A stretch of DNA of 64,000 nucleotides. Source: Nitratireductor kimnyeongensis. Its GTDB lineage: Bacteria; Pseudomonadota; Alphaproteobacteria; Rhizobiales; Rhizobiaceae. The notes beneath the pieces were generated by a model. It was not told the origin of the DNA and did not search any database. It saw only the letters and a list, made by a program, of their open reading frames with translations. This document shows positions 35,723 to 43,907 of this stretch, in pieces (the first letter of the stretch is position 1; each line of letters starts with the position of its first letter). The position numbers and the translations under genes are program-made. The stretch spans positions 2,245,001-2,309,000 of the forward strand of contig NZ_CP078143.1 of the NCBI RefSeq assembly GCF_019891395.1, written 5' to 3'.

Positions 35723-36096
35723 CGGGACACGCTCCTGTCCAGCGTGCGGAATCCGAATCCAATCTCGCCCAGCCAAAGCCGAGGGAGCACCATATGATCA
35801 TGGTAGATGTGGTCCGCCGCACAAAATGTAGTCTTTTTGCTTGGGCTGAAACTACCTTATCGCAAGACTCCGTGACAAGAGTCCTTACCGTAAGCTGATT
35901 CGCTTTTTGGGGTTTTCCCCAATTTGCTGGTTTTTGCTGTCACTGAGCTGTCGTTCCTGCGTGCGTTGACAGCCAAGCGGAAACAACCGATAAATCGCAC
36001 GAGTGCCGCCCCTTGGGCGGCATTTTGATTTCATTCTTCCGTGCCCGTGTGTGCTCGGACCGGAAACCAATCTCAGGCTCAGCGGAGACCGTGTGG
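35723..36096. promoter_or_regulatory. gcrA-argD divergent region with GANTC sites and hairpins
   Basis: 374 bases without a gene. Four GANTC (CcrM) sites: 35749-35753, 35755-35759, 35866-35870 and 35879-35883. Three inverted repeats: TTGGGG, TTTT, CCCCAA (35907-35922); GCTGTCA/TGACAGC (35936-35942 with 35967-35973); and GCCGCCC, CTT-type loop, GGGCGGC (36005-36021), followed by ATTTTGATTTC. The last looks like a terminator on the plus strand although no plus-strand gene precedes it, which raises the chance of a small RNA or an argD leader attenuator. Confidence 0.5.
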
Positions 36097-37290
36097 ATGC
36101 GTGAATCTGCGCTTTATGGAACTTATGCGCGCCAACCATTGGCGTTTGAACGTGGCGAAGGATGCTGGATAGAGACCGCCGATGGCGAGCGCTATTTGGA
36201 TTTCGCAGCTGGCATTGCGGTCAACTCGCTGGGGCACGCCCATCCGCATCTTGTCGCCGCGCTGACGGAGCAGGCGGGCAAGCTGTGGCACGTCTCCAAT
36301 GTCTACGAGATCCCGGGTCAGGTTCGGCTCGGAGAGCGGCTGGCCGAAAACAGCTTTGCCGACAAGGTGTTTTTCACCAATTCCGGCGCAGAGGCGCTGG
36401 AGTGCGCCATCAAGACAGCGCGGCGCTACCACCATGTGAATGGGCAGCCGGAGCGCTATCGCGTGATCACCTTCGAAGGCGCCTTCCATGGCCGTACGCT
36501 GGCAACCATCGCCGCTGGCGGGCAAGCAAAATACCTCGAAGGTTTTGGCCCGAAGGTCGAGGGCTTCGACCAGGTTCCGTTTGACGATGCCGAAGCGCTT
36601 TTGAAAGCGATTGGTCCCGAGACGGCGGCAATCCTTGTCGAGCCCATTCAGGGCGAGGGCGGGGTTCGCCCGATCCCCAACGCATCCCTGAGACGGCTGC
36701 GCGAAATTTGCGATCGCCATGGGCTGCTCCTCATTCTCGACGAGGTGCAAAGCGGTGTTGGGCGTACGGGTAAGCTGTTTGCCCATGAGTGGGCGGAGAT
36801 CACACCCGACCTCATGGCCGTGGCGAAGGGCATTGGCGGCGGCTTCCCGCTCGGCGCGTGTCTTGCCACATCGGAAGCCGCGAAGGGCATGACCCCCGGC
36901 ACCCACGGCACGACGTTCGGCGGCAATCCGCTCGCAATGGCCGTGGGCAATGCGGTTCTGGACGTGGTTCTCGCCGATGGCTTCATGGAAAGCATCAGCA
37001 AAAAAGGGCTCCAGTTCAAGCAGAGCCTCGCTGCCGTCGCCGATGAGTTCCCGGACATCATAGAGGGCGTTCGTGGCGAAGGGCTCATGCTCGGCATCAA
37101 ATGCAAGGTGCAGAATTTGCGCCTTCTGGAAGCGCTGCGCGATCAGAAAATGCTCGTGGTACCGGCTGGCGACAACGTGCTTCGGCTCTTGCCACCATTG
37201 ATCATCACAGAAGGTGAGGTCCGCGAGGCCGTGAAACGCATCCACGATGCCGCCGCTGCCGTGAGGGCGACCGAAAAAGCCGATGCTTGA
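36097..37290 (+). CDS. argD: Acetylornithine aminotransferase
   Basis: 397 residues from ATG 36097, with GGAGA upstream. Class III aminotransferase of arginine biosynthesis, converting N-acetylglutamate semialdehyde to acetylornithine (and possibly succinyldiaminopimelate in lysine synthesis). [69 protein letters not shown] and the PLP lysine in [14 protein letters not shown] (about 250) are all present. It is followed 19 bases later by argF. Confidence 0.95.
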   Translation: MRESALYGTYARQPLAFERGEGCWIETADGERYLDFAAGIAVNSLGHAHPHLVAALTEQAGKLWHVSNVYEIPGQVRLGERLAENSFADKVFFTNSGAEALECAIKTARRYHHVNGQPERYRVITFEGAFHGRTLATIAAGGQAKYLEGFGPKVEGFDQVPFDDAEALLKAIGPETAAILVEPIQGEGGVRPIPNASLRRLREICDRHGLLLILDEVQSGVGRTGKLFAHEWAEITPDLMAVAKGIGGGFPLGACLATSEAAKGMTPGTHGTTFGGNPLAMAVGNAVLDVVLADGFMESISKKGLQFKQSLAAVADEFPDIIEGVRGEGLMLGIKCKVQNLRLLEALRDQKMLVVPAGDNVLRLLPPLIITEGEVREAVKRIHDAAAAVRATEKADA

Positions 37291-37309
37291 GAAAACCAGG
37301 GAGACGGGC

Positions 37310-38227
37310 ATGGCCAGTGGTCTGCGCCACTTCATTGATCTTTCCATGGTAGATCCGCAGGATCTGCGTTTGATGCTCGACGATGCGAGAGCGCGCAAGG
37401 CGCGCCTGAAGGCCGGCGAGCGCGAAAGGCCTCTGGAAGGCAAGGCGCTGGCGATGATCTTCGACAAACCGTCGACCCGGACCCGCGTGTCCTTTGACGT
37501 CGGCATGCGACAACTTGGTGGTGAAACGATCATGCTCACCGGCACCGAGATGCAGCTTGGCCGCTCTGAGACCATCGCTGATACTGCGAAGGTGCTCTCG
37601 CGCTATGTGGATGCAATCATGATCCGCACAACGGCGCATGAGCGTCTTATCGAACTGGCGGAGAATGCCACAGTCCCGGTGATCAACGGGCTGACGGATG
37701 ACACGCATCCCTGCCAGATCATGGCCGATATCCTGACCTTCGAGGAACACCGGGGTCCGGTGAAGGACAAGCTCTTTGCCTGGACGGGGGACGGCAATAA
37801 TGTGCTGCATTCTCTGATCGAGGCTTCTGCGTGCATGCAGTTCCGTCTCAATATCGCCGTGCCTCCGGGCAGCGAGCCAATGGCGCAATATGTCGATTGG
37901 GCGCACGCGAATGGTGGACGGGTCACTTTCATGAAAACTGCCGAAGAGGCCGTGGCCGATGCAGACTGCGTTGTCACCGACACATGGGTGTCAATGGGGC
38001 AGGAGCATCGCGCGCGCGGTGACAATGTCTTCAAGCCCTTCCAGGTGAACGAAGCGCTGATGAAGCACGCCAAATCCGATGCACTGTTCATGCATTGCCT
38101 GCCGGCTCATCGTGGCGAGGAAGTGACTGACGAAGTCATTGACGGGCCTCATTCGGTGGTGTTCGACGAGGCGGAAAACCGTCTTCACGCGCAAAAAGCG
38201 GTTCTTGCATGGTGTCTCAACAGGTGA
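37310..38227 (+). CDS. argF: Ornithine carbamoyltransferase
   Basis: 305 residues from ATG 37310, with GGGAG six bases upstream; an ATG at 37283 would overlap argD. It makes citrulline from ornithine and carbamoyl phosphate. Carbamoyl-phosphate loop STRTR (55-59), HPCQ, and the ornithine-binding DTWVSMGQE and [12 protein letters not shown] are present. The 3' end overlaps hslO by 19 bases. Confidence 0.96.
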   Translation: MASGLRHFIDLSMVDPQDLRLMLDDARARKARLKAGERERPLEGKALAMIFDKPSTRTRVSFDVGMRQLGGETIMLTGTEMQLGRSETIADTAKVLSRYVDAIMIRTTAHERLIELAENATVPVINGLTDDTHPCQIMADILTFEEHRGPVKDKLFAWTGDGNNVLHSLIEASACMQFRLNIAVPPGSEPMAQYVDWAHANGGRVTFMKTAEEAVADADCVVTDTWVSMGQEHRARGDNVFKPFQVNEALMKHAKSDALFMHCLPAHRGEEVTDEVIDGPHSVVFDEAENRLHAQKAVLAWCLNR

Positions 38228-39210
38228 CGAGCGAAACAAGACAATTGGGCGAGTTTGGTTTCGCCGGAGACGACCACGTCGTTCCTTTCGACGTCGAGCC
38301 GCTGGATGTGCGCGGTCGCGCGGTTCAGCTCGGGCCGATGCTCGATCAGATTCTTGCGCGCCACACCTATCCCGAGCCGGTTGCACGTCTGCTTGCAGAG
38401 GTGATCGTTCTCACCGTGCTTCTGGGAAGCTCGCTCAAGTTCGAGGGCAAGTTCATCGTTCAGACCCGCTCTGACGGGCCGGTCGATATGCTCGTTGCCG
38501 ATTTTTCGACACCGAGCTCCATGCGGGCTTATGCTCGCTTTGACGAGGCACGTCTCGAAGAGGCGGTTGCAGCCGGTAAGGATGCTCCGGAAGACCTGCT
38601 TGGCGCCGGTGTTCTGGCGTTGACTGTGGATCAGGGCACCGACATGCAACGCTATCAGGGCATCGTGCAGCTCGATGGGGCCACGTTGGAAGACGTAGCA
38701 CGCACCTATTTTCGCCAGTCCGAACAGATACCGACCGAGGTTCGTCTGGGTGTTGCCAAGATGGTTTTGCCTGGCGGCGAGAGCGGGCAGGAACATTGGC
38801 GAGCAGGCGGTTTGCTTCTGCAGTTTCTTCCCAGCGCGCCCGAACGCATGCGCAGTCTCGATCTTCCCGGCGGCGACGGTGACGAGGATCACGAAGGATC
38901 CACCCATCCGGAAGACAATGCGTGGCAGGAAGCGCGTATGCTGCTTTCCACTGCGGAGATGACGGAACTCGTCGACCCCACGGTCGGGGCTGAACGCTTG
39001 CTTTACCGCCTGTTTCACGAGCACGGTGTGCGTGTTTATGAAGGCTCTGACGTGCGCGATGATTGTTCGTGTTCACGAGACAAGATCAAGGCTGTTCTGG
39101 ATGGCTTCACACCGGAAGAGGTGGCCGACAGCATCGAGGATGGCGTCATACGCGTCACCTGCGAGTTCTGTTCGACCGAGTATGTCTTCGATCCGAAGGA
39201 CTTCAGTTGA
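38209..39210 (+). CDS. hslO: Hsp33 redox-regulated chaperone
   Basis: 333 residues. The N-terminal substrate-binding domain is followed by the zinc redox switch CSCS and CEFC (about 285-322), giving four cysteines that ligate zinc when reduced and form disulfides under oxidative stress, activating holdase function. It overlaps the argF end by 19 bases, a synteny kept in many rhizobia. Convergent with apaG (8-base overlap). Confidence 0.94.
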   Translation: MVSQQVTSETRQLGEFGFAGDDHVVPFDVEPLDVRGRAVQLGPMLDQILARHTYPEPVARLLAEVIVLTVLLGSSLKFEGKFIVQTRSDGPVDMLVADFSTPSSMRAYARFDEARLEEAVAAGKDAPEDLLGAGVLALTVDQGTDMQRYQGIVQLDGATLEDVARTYFRQSEQIPTEVRLGVAKMVLPGGESGQEHWRAGGLLLQFLPSAPERMRSLDLPGGDGDEDHEGSTHPEDNAWQEARMLLSTAEMTELVDPTVGAERLLYRLFHEHGVRVYEGSDVRDDCSCSRDKIKAVLDGFTPEEVADSIEDGVIRVTCEFCSTEYVFDPKDFS

Positions 39211-39595
39211 TCCGGGCCGAGGCGCCGGGAAGATCAAGCGAGAAGGCGGGGATGTCAATTTCGAAAAGCGCCCCGCGCGGTCCTCGCATCGTGTAACGCC
39301 CCACCATGATGCCGGAGGGAGCGGTCAGCGGGCAGCCGGACGTATATGTGTAGCTGTCCCCCGGCTGTAGGACGGGCTGCTCTCCCACCACACCTTCTCC
39401 ACGAACCTCCTGAACCCGCCCCGTCTCGTCGGTGATGTGCCAGTAACGCGCGACGAGTTGAACAGTCTCGGGCGAGTGGTTCGTGATCGTGATCCGGTAG
39501 GCCCACACGAAATGGCCGCTTTCGGGATCTGACTGTGCTGACAGATAGCTCGGTTCGGCGCTGACTTCGATTGATTGGGTAACAGCTCTGTACAT
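39203..39595 (-). CDS. apaG: ApaG protein (Co2+/Mg2+ efflux family)
   Basis: 130 residues, the normal size. The immunoglobulin-like fold is shown by [47 protein letters not shown] and the GTMxGxY-like C-terminus ([11 protein letters not shown]). Genetically associated with Co2+ resistance and Mg2+ efflux; biochemical role unclear. It is separated from the upstream divergent gene by 191 bases containing two inverted repeats. Confidence 0.93.
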   Translation of the reverse strand: MYRAVTQSIEVSAEPSYLSAQSDPESGHFVWAYRITITNHSPETVQLVARYWHITDETGRVQEVRGEGVVGEQPVLQPGDSYTYTSGCPLTAPSGIMVGRYTMRGPRGALFEIDIPAFSLDLPGASARIN

Positions 39596-39786
39596 GGCTC
39601 AAACTCGCATTGCGCGCACTCGACGCAGGAAGGATGGGGCCTTCCCGTGAAAGATCAAGAGCATAGCAGAGATGGCATGGCGGATCATGCATGAGGTTCG
39701 ATGATCTTTCATGACGCCATTGTGAGCGGCATGAGAGGTCGAATGGCGATAAGCAAGGGGCAGTGAGAACAACACACTGGTGAAAC
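39596..39786. promoter_or_regulatory. apaG/phosphatidyltransferase divergent region with inverted repeats
   Basis: Two inverted repeats: GGAAGG, ATGGGG, CCTTCC (39629-39646) and a 9-bp perfect pair GAAAGATCA/TGATCTTTC (39649-39657 with 39702-39710, 44-base loop). The second could form a long hairpin in the leader of either divergent gene. No ORF or known RNA recognised. Confidence 0.35.
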
Positions 39787-40392
39787 ATGCTTGACGGTTG
39801 GGCACATCGAAAGATCAACCCCGGATTATCTGCCGTAGCCACTCAGCTTGCGGGAGCGGGGGTGCGCGCCAATGCCGTCACCTATGCGGGACTTGCACTG
39901 GGGTTGGCCGCCGCCGCTGCCATTGCTTATCAGGGCTTTTGGGCAGGGCTTGCGCTCATTTTGGCCAGCCGCTTATGCGACGGGTTGGACGGAGCCATAG
40001 CCAGAATTCACGGCAAGACCGATTTCGGTGGTTATCTCGACATCGTTCTGGACTTTGCGTTTTACGGAGCCGTGCCGCTCGGCTTCATTATCGCCGACCC
40101 CGGCGCCAACGCAATCGCCGGCGCAGTGCTCCTGCTGGCGTTCTATGTCAATGGTGCCAGCTTTCTTGCTTACGCGGTCATGGCCGAAAAACGTCGCCTC
40201 AAAAGCGATGCACGGGGGGAGAAATCGCTCTTCTTCACCACTGGACTGGCCGAAGCGAGCGAAACGTTGGCCGTCTTCGTGGCCATGTGTCTCTTACCGT
40301 CCTGGTTTCCGGTACTCGCCTACGGTTTTGCCGCGCTCACCGCCTATACCACTGTTTCACGCATGGTTTTGGCGAGCAGGCGTTTCGGCTGA
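39787..40392 (+). CDS. CDP-alcohol phosphatidyltransferase family protein
   Basis: 201 residues. About five membrane helices and the CDP-alcohol motif DG..AR...G..D...D: LCDGLDGAIARIHGKTDFGGYLDIVLDF (about 58-85). It transfers a phosphoalcohol head group in phospholipid or related lipid synthesis. Which one (glycerol phosphate, choline, inositol) is not evident. Convergent with metZ, 7 bases apart. Confidence 0.85.
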   Translation: MLDGWAHRKINPGLSAVATQLAGAGVRANAVTYAGLALGLAAAAAIAYQGFWAGLALILASRLCDGLDGAIARIHGKTDFGGYLDIVLDFAFYGAVPLGFIIADPGANAIAGAVLLLAFYVNGASFLAYAVMAEKRRLKSDARGEKSLFFTTGLAEASETLAVFVAMCLLPSWFPVLAYGFAALTAYTTVSRMVLASRRFG

Positions 40393-40399
40393 ACGCGCT

Positions 40400-41590
40400 T
40401 CATATTGCGGCCAGCGCCCTTTCGATGTCGGCAAGAAGGTCGTCGCAATCTTCCAGACCGACCGACAGGCGCAGGGTGCCGTCACCAATTCCCAGTTCTG
40501 CCCGGGCATCATCCGACAGGTTCTTGTGAGTGGTGGTTGCCGGGTGGGTGATAAGGCTCTTGGCATCGCCGAGATTGTTGGAAATCTGGAAGATCCTCAA
40601 AGCATTCTCGAAGGCAAATGCGCCCTTTTTTCCACCTTTCAATTCAACGCAGATGAGCGTCGAGCCGCCCTTCATCTGCCGGGCGATGATGTCTGCCTGA
40701 GGGTGATCCTCGCGGCCCGGATAGATGACACGGGCGACCTTGGGGTGGTCGGCAAGCAGATCGGCGATGCGGCCGGCGCTTTCGGTCTGCTGGCGCACGC
40801 GCAGCGGTAGTGTCTCCAGCCCCTTAAGCAGCGTCCATGCGTTGAAGGGCGAAAGGCTGGGCCCGGTGTGGCGGAAGAAGTCCTGGAGATGCTCGTCCAC
40901 CCATTCCTTGTCCGATAAGACGACACCACCCAGGCATCGGCCCTGACCGTCAATGTGCTTTGTGGCCGAATAGACGACCACGTGCGCGCCCAGTTCAAGC
41001 GGCTTTTGCAGGAGAGGGGTGGCGAACACGTTGTCGACAACGAGCCGCCCGCCGATTTCGTTTGCAAGGGCCGCGACGCCGGCAATGTCAGCCACTTCCA
41101 ATGTCGGGTTGGTGGGACTTTCAAGAAAGAAAAGCTTGGTGTTGGGGCGTATGGCCGCTTGCCAGTTTTCGAGCTTCGCGCCGTCGACAAGTGTCGTCTC
41201 GATCCCGTAGCGGGGCATCAACGTCTCGACCACCCAGCGGCAGGATCCGAAAAGCGCACGGCCCGCCACCACATGGTCGCCGGCTTTGAGCGAGCAAAGC
41301 AGCGCTGCTGTGACCGCCGCCATGCCGGAAGACATGGCGCGCGCCTCTTCGGCGCCCTCCAGCGCGCACATGCGGCGCTCGAAGATATCGACGGTGGGAT
41401 TGGCATAGCGGGAATAGACGAAGCCGGGTTCTTCGCCCTTGAATCGGGCCTCCGCAGCTTCGGCACTGTCATAAACAAAGCCCTGCGTCAGATAGAGCGC
41501 TTCGGAGGTTTCGCCAAAATGCGAGCGGGAGACCCCGCCATGAACAAGCGCTGTCTGTGGTTTCCAGTCGTTCTTGGAATTCTCTGTCAT
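40400..41590 (-). CDS. metZ: O-succinylhomoserine sulfhydrylase
   Basis: 396 residues. Cys/Met-metabolism PLP enzyme of the gamma family: YSRYANPTVDIFERRM, SSGMAAVTAALLC, the PLP region VDNVFATPLLQKPL and active-site lysine in YSATKHIDGQGRCLGG (about 210). It makes homocysteine from O-succinylhomoserine and sulfide. Upstream is a complete SAM-II riboswitch and terminator, so it is down-regulated when S-adenosylmethionine is high. Confidence 0.94.
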   Translation of the reverse strand: MTENSKNDWKPQTALVHGGVSRSHFGETSEALYLTQGFVYDSAEAAEARFKGEEPGFVYSRYANPTVDIFERRMCALEGAEEARAMSSGMAAVTAALLCSLKAGDHVVAGRALFGSCRWVVETLMPRYGIETTLVDGAKLENWQAAIRPNTKLFFLESPTNPTLEVADIAGVAALANEIGGRLVVDNVFATPLLQKPLELGAHVVVYSATKHIDGQGRCLGGVVLSDKEWVDEHLQDFFRHTGPSLSPFNAWTLLKGLETLPLRVRQQTESAGRIADLLADHPKVARVIYPGREDHPQADIIARQMKGGSTLICVELKGGKKGAFAFENALRIFQISNNLGDAKSLITHPATTTHKNLSDDARAELGIGDGTLRLSVGLEDCDDLLADIERALAAI

Positions 41591-41606
41591 CGCTTAACCA
41601 CCCATC

Positions 41607-41638
41607 AAAAAACCGGCCGCGAAAAGCCGCATGCCGGT
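41607..41638 (-). terminator. Terminator stem of the metZ riboswitch expression platform
   Basis: On the minus strand ACCGGC pairs with GCCGGT (with inner GCG/CGC), followed by TTTTTTG, 17 bases upstream of the metZ start. It sits directly downstream of the SAM-II aptamer and would end transcription when ligand is bound. Confidence 0.75.
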
Positions 41639-41655
41639 CCGGTGATCGAGCGCGG

Positions 41656-41710
41656 CCTTTTAGCGACTTCTTTAACGTGGCTGCAAGCCGACCGGCCAAA
41701 TCACCACGGG
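41656..41710 (-). promoter_or_regulatory. SAM-II riboswitch upstream of metZ
   Basis: On the minus strand the sequence contains CCGTGGTGATTTGGCC, then GCTTGCAGCCACGTTAAA, then a GCTAAAAGG tail. CGTGG and CCACG form P1, and the TGATTT and GCTAAA segments are the conserved loop and pseudoknot parts of the metA/SAM-II aptamer. SAM-II is known from alphaproteobacterial metA, metX and metZ leaders. The gap to metZ holds a terminator hairpin, completing the switch. Confidence 0.92.
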
Positions 41711-41800
41711 ATAAAGCTCCATTACGCCTTCAAGCGCCTTGCGTCAACGACCAGCAACGCTAAACCTCGTTCAATTGAACTGCGTGCGTGGAGAGGGGCG

Positions 41801-42892
41801 TTGGCAAAAGCGGGAATTCTGCCGGACAAGGATATTGCGGCACTGTTCGACAATGGAGCGCTCGCCTCGGCTCGTCCGCTGGATGACGACCAGATTCAGC
41901 CAGCCAGTCTCGACTTGCGATTGGGCACTGTTGCCTATCGTGTACGCGCCAGCTTCCTGCCTGGGCCGAACCACCGTGTTTCAGAGAAGCTTGAGAAACT
42001 CAAACTGCACGAGATCGCCCTCGTCGAAGGAGCGGTTCTGGAGACGGGGTGCGTCTATATCGTCCCGCTGCTGGAGGGGCTCGATCTGCCCGATGGCATT
42101 TCGGCCTCCGCCAATCCGAAAAGCTCGACGGGACGGCTCGATATCTTCACGCGTGTGATGACCGACCACGGGCAGGAATTCGACAAGATCCCGGCCGGTT
42201 ATTCGGGCCCGCTCTATATGGAAGTTAGCCCGCGCACTTTTCCGATCGTGGTGCGCACCGGCTCTCGCCTTTCGCAGATCCGCTTCCGTACCGGCAAGGC
42301 GTTGCTCGATGAAAGCGCGCTGGCGGATCTGCATGCGCGCGAGACGCTCGTTGCTTCGGAAGACCCCAACATCACTGGCGGTGGCATCGCGCTCTCGGTC
42401 GACTTGAGCGGTGGCGGCAACGGGCTGATCGGATACCGCGCAAAACACCACACGGCACTGATCGACGTGGACAAGCGCGACCAGCACGACATCGCAGACT
42501 TTTGGGAGCCACTGACAGGCGACGGTGCGGACGGCCTGATCCTTGATCCTGACGAGTTCTACATTCTCGTGTCGCAGGAAGCGGTGCATGTGCCGCCGCA
42601 CCATGCGGCTGAGATGACACCGTTCGATCCGCTGGTGGGCGAGTTCCGTGTGCACTATGCGGGTTTCTTCGATCCCGGATTCGGCCATTCTTCGGCCGGT
42701 GGCACTGGCAGCCGCGCGGTTCTCGAAGTGCGCAGCCATGAGGTTCCGTTCATTCTTGAACATGGCCAGATCGTTGGCCGCCTCGTTTACGAACGGATGC
42801 TCTCACGCCCTGATGCGCTTTATGGCGCGGACTTGAAATCGAACTACCAGGGGCAGACGCTGAAGCTTTCCAAACATTTCCGCATGGCCTGA
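41801..42892 (+). CDS. dcd: dCTP deaminase, long alphaproteobacterial form
   Basis: 363 residues from TTG 41801, chosen for the GGAGAGGGG just upstream and because the protein then opens MAKAGILPDKDIAAL as in relatives. Two dUTPase-like halves: the first with QIQPASLDLRLG and SANPKSSTGRLDIFTRVM, the second with HHTALIDVDKRDQHD and EVRSHEVPFILEHGQIVGRLVYERM. It deaminates dCTP to dUTP for thymidylate synthesis. Long duplicated forms of about 360 residues are typical of this order. Confidence 0.87.
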   Translation: MAKAGILPDKDIAALFDNGALASARPLDDDQIQPASLDLRLGTVAYRVRASFLPGPNHRVSEKLEKLKLHEIALVEGAVLETGCVYIVPLLEGLDLPDGISASANPKSSTGRLDIFTRVMTDHGQEFDKIPAGYSGPLYMEVSPRTFPIVVRTGSRLSQIRFRTGKALLDESALADLHARETLVASEDPNITGGGIALSVDLSGGGNGLIGYRAKHHTALIDVDKRDQHDIADFWEPLTGDGADGLILDPDEFYILVSQEAVHVPPHHAAEMTPFDPLVGEFRVHYAGFFDPGFGHSSAGGTGSRAVLEVRSHEVPFILEHGQIVGRLVYERMLSRPDALYGADLKSNYQGQTLKLSKHFRMA

Positions 42893-42901
42893 CCGCAAAG
42901 G

Positions 42902-43699
42902 TCAGCGCTCTTCCCGCGCCTTTTCCGCGGCCATTGCCTGCACTTCTTTGCGGAGCGCGCGAATCTCGTTGAGGATGATCTCCTGCTCGGCCTGCAGGGC
43001 TGTGCGTTCGGCCGATGCCTCTTCATCATGCTCGGCCTGCATCGCCGAGACGATGATACCGATGAAGAGGTTCAACACGGTGAACGTGGTCGAGACGATG
43101 AAGGGAATGAAGAAGAGCCAGGCGAGTGGATAGACCTCCATCACCGGACGGACGATCCCCATCGACCAGCTCTCCAGCGTCATGATCTGGAAAAGCGAAT
43201 AGGCGGAAAGGCCGATCGTGCCAAACCAGTCGGGAAACGATGTGCCAAACAGTTTGGTGGCCATCACTGCAAACACGTAATAGACCAACCCCAGAAGCAG
43301 CATGATAGAGCCCATGCCCGGCAGCGCCGAGATCAGTCCGCCGACCACACGCCGCAATGATGGCACCATGCTGACCAGACGCAAGACACGCAGGATGCGC
43401 AGCGCGCGCAACACAGAGAGCCCGGCGGTCGCCGGAACAAGCGCAATGCCCACCACAACGAGATCGAAGATTCGCCAGGGGTCGCGGAAGAAGTTCTGCC
43501 GGTAGACAGCGAACCGTGCGAGAAGTTCGGCGACGAAGACGCCCAATATGGCTTGGTCCAGCGTTTTCAACAGTGGACCAAATGCAGTCATGGCTCGTTC
43601 AGAAGTCTCAAGACCCAGCGTGATCGCGTTGACGACGATAAGGGCAGTAATGGCCGCTTCGAAGCGACGGGATTCGATCAGGCTTTTGAGCGCTTGCAC
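42902..43699 (-). CDS. Voltage-gated sodium channel, NaChBac-like
   Basis: 265 residues from GTG 43699 (a TTG at 43762 would add 21). Six-helix voltage-gated architecture: S4 with regularly spaced arginines at 98, 101, 104 and 107 (SVLRALRILRVLRLV), a pore with selectivity filter TLESWSM (174-180, matching NaChBac LESWAS), an S6 helix (about 200-220), and a C-terminal coiled coil (about 222-262) for tetramerisation. Likely a homotetrameric Na+ channel in the inner membrane, linked in other bacteria to motility and pH homeostasis. Confidence 0.88.
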   Translation of the reverse strand: MQALKSLIESRRFEAAITALIVVNAITLGLETSERAMTAFGPLLKTLDQAILGVFVAELLARFAVYRQNFFRDPWRIFDLVVVGIALVPATAGLSVLRALRILRVLRLVSMVPSLRRVVGGLISALPGMGSIMLLLGLVYYVFAVMATKLFGTSFPDWFGTIGLSAYSLFQIMTLESWSMGIVRPVMEVYPLAWLFFIPFIVSTTFTVLNLFIGIIVSAMQAEHDEEASAERTALQAEQEIILNEIRALRKEVQAMAAEKAREER

Positions 43700-43854
43700 G
43701 TTTGGGAGTCCGCTTGGCTTTTGGAAGAATTGAGCGGCACACAGGTGGGATGAATTCGGCAAAACGTCAAGCCGTGCCCGACAGTTCGGTCAGAATGCGC
43801 CTGCGGAGCGATCACCGGCAAAACGGGAGCCTCGTGCTCATCTCGATAAACGAA

Positions 43855-43885
43855 ACCAGGCAGGAAGCGTTGCTTCCTGCCTGGT
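43855..43885 (-). terminator. Strong terminator downstream of phoX
   Basis: ACCAGGCAGGAAGC, a 3-base loop, then GCTTCCTGCCTGGT: a perfect 14-bp stem. On the minus strand it follows the phoX stop by 23 bases and is followed by TTTCGTTTATC. Confidence 0.85.
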
Positions 43886-43907
43886 CCATCAATTGTAGTC
43901 GTTCAGG

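Noticed and set aside
41021..41800. Apparent 281-residue N-terminal extension of dcd running through metZ and its riboswitch
   Set aside because: It reads antisense through metZ and the SAM-II aptamer. The TTG at 41801 with a strong Shine-Dalgarno site gives the known length of the enzyme.
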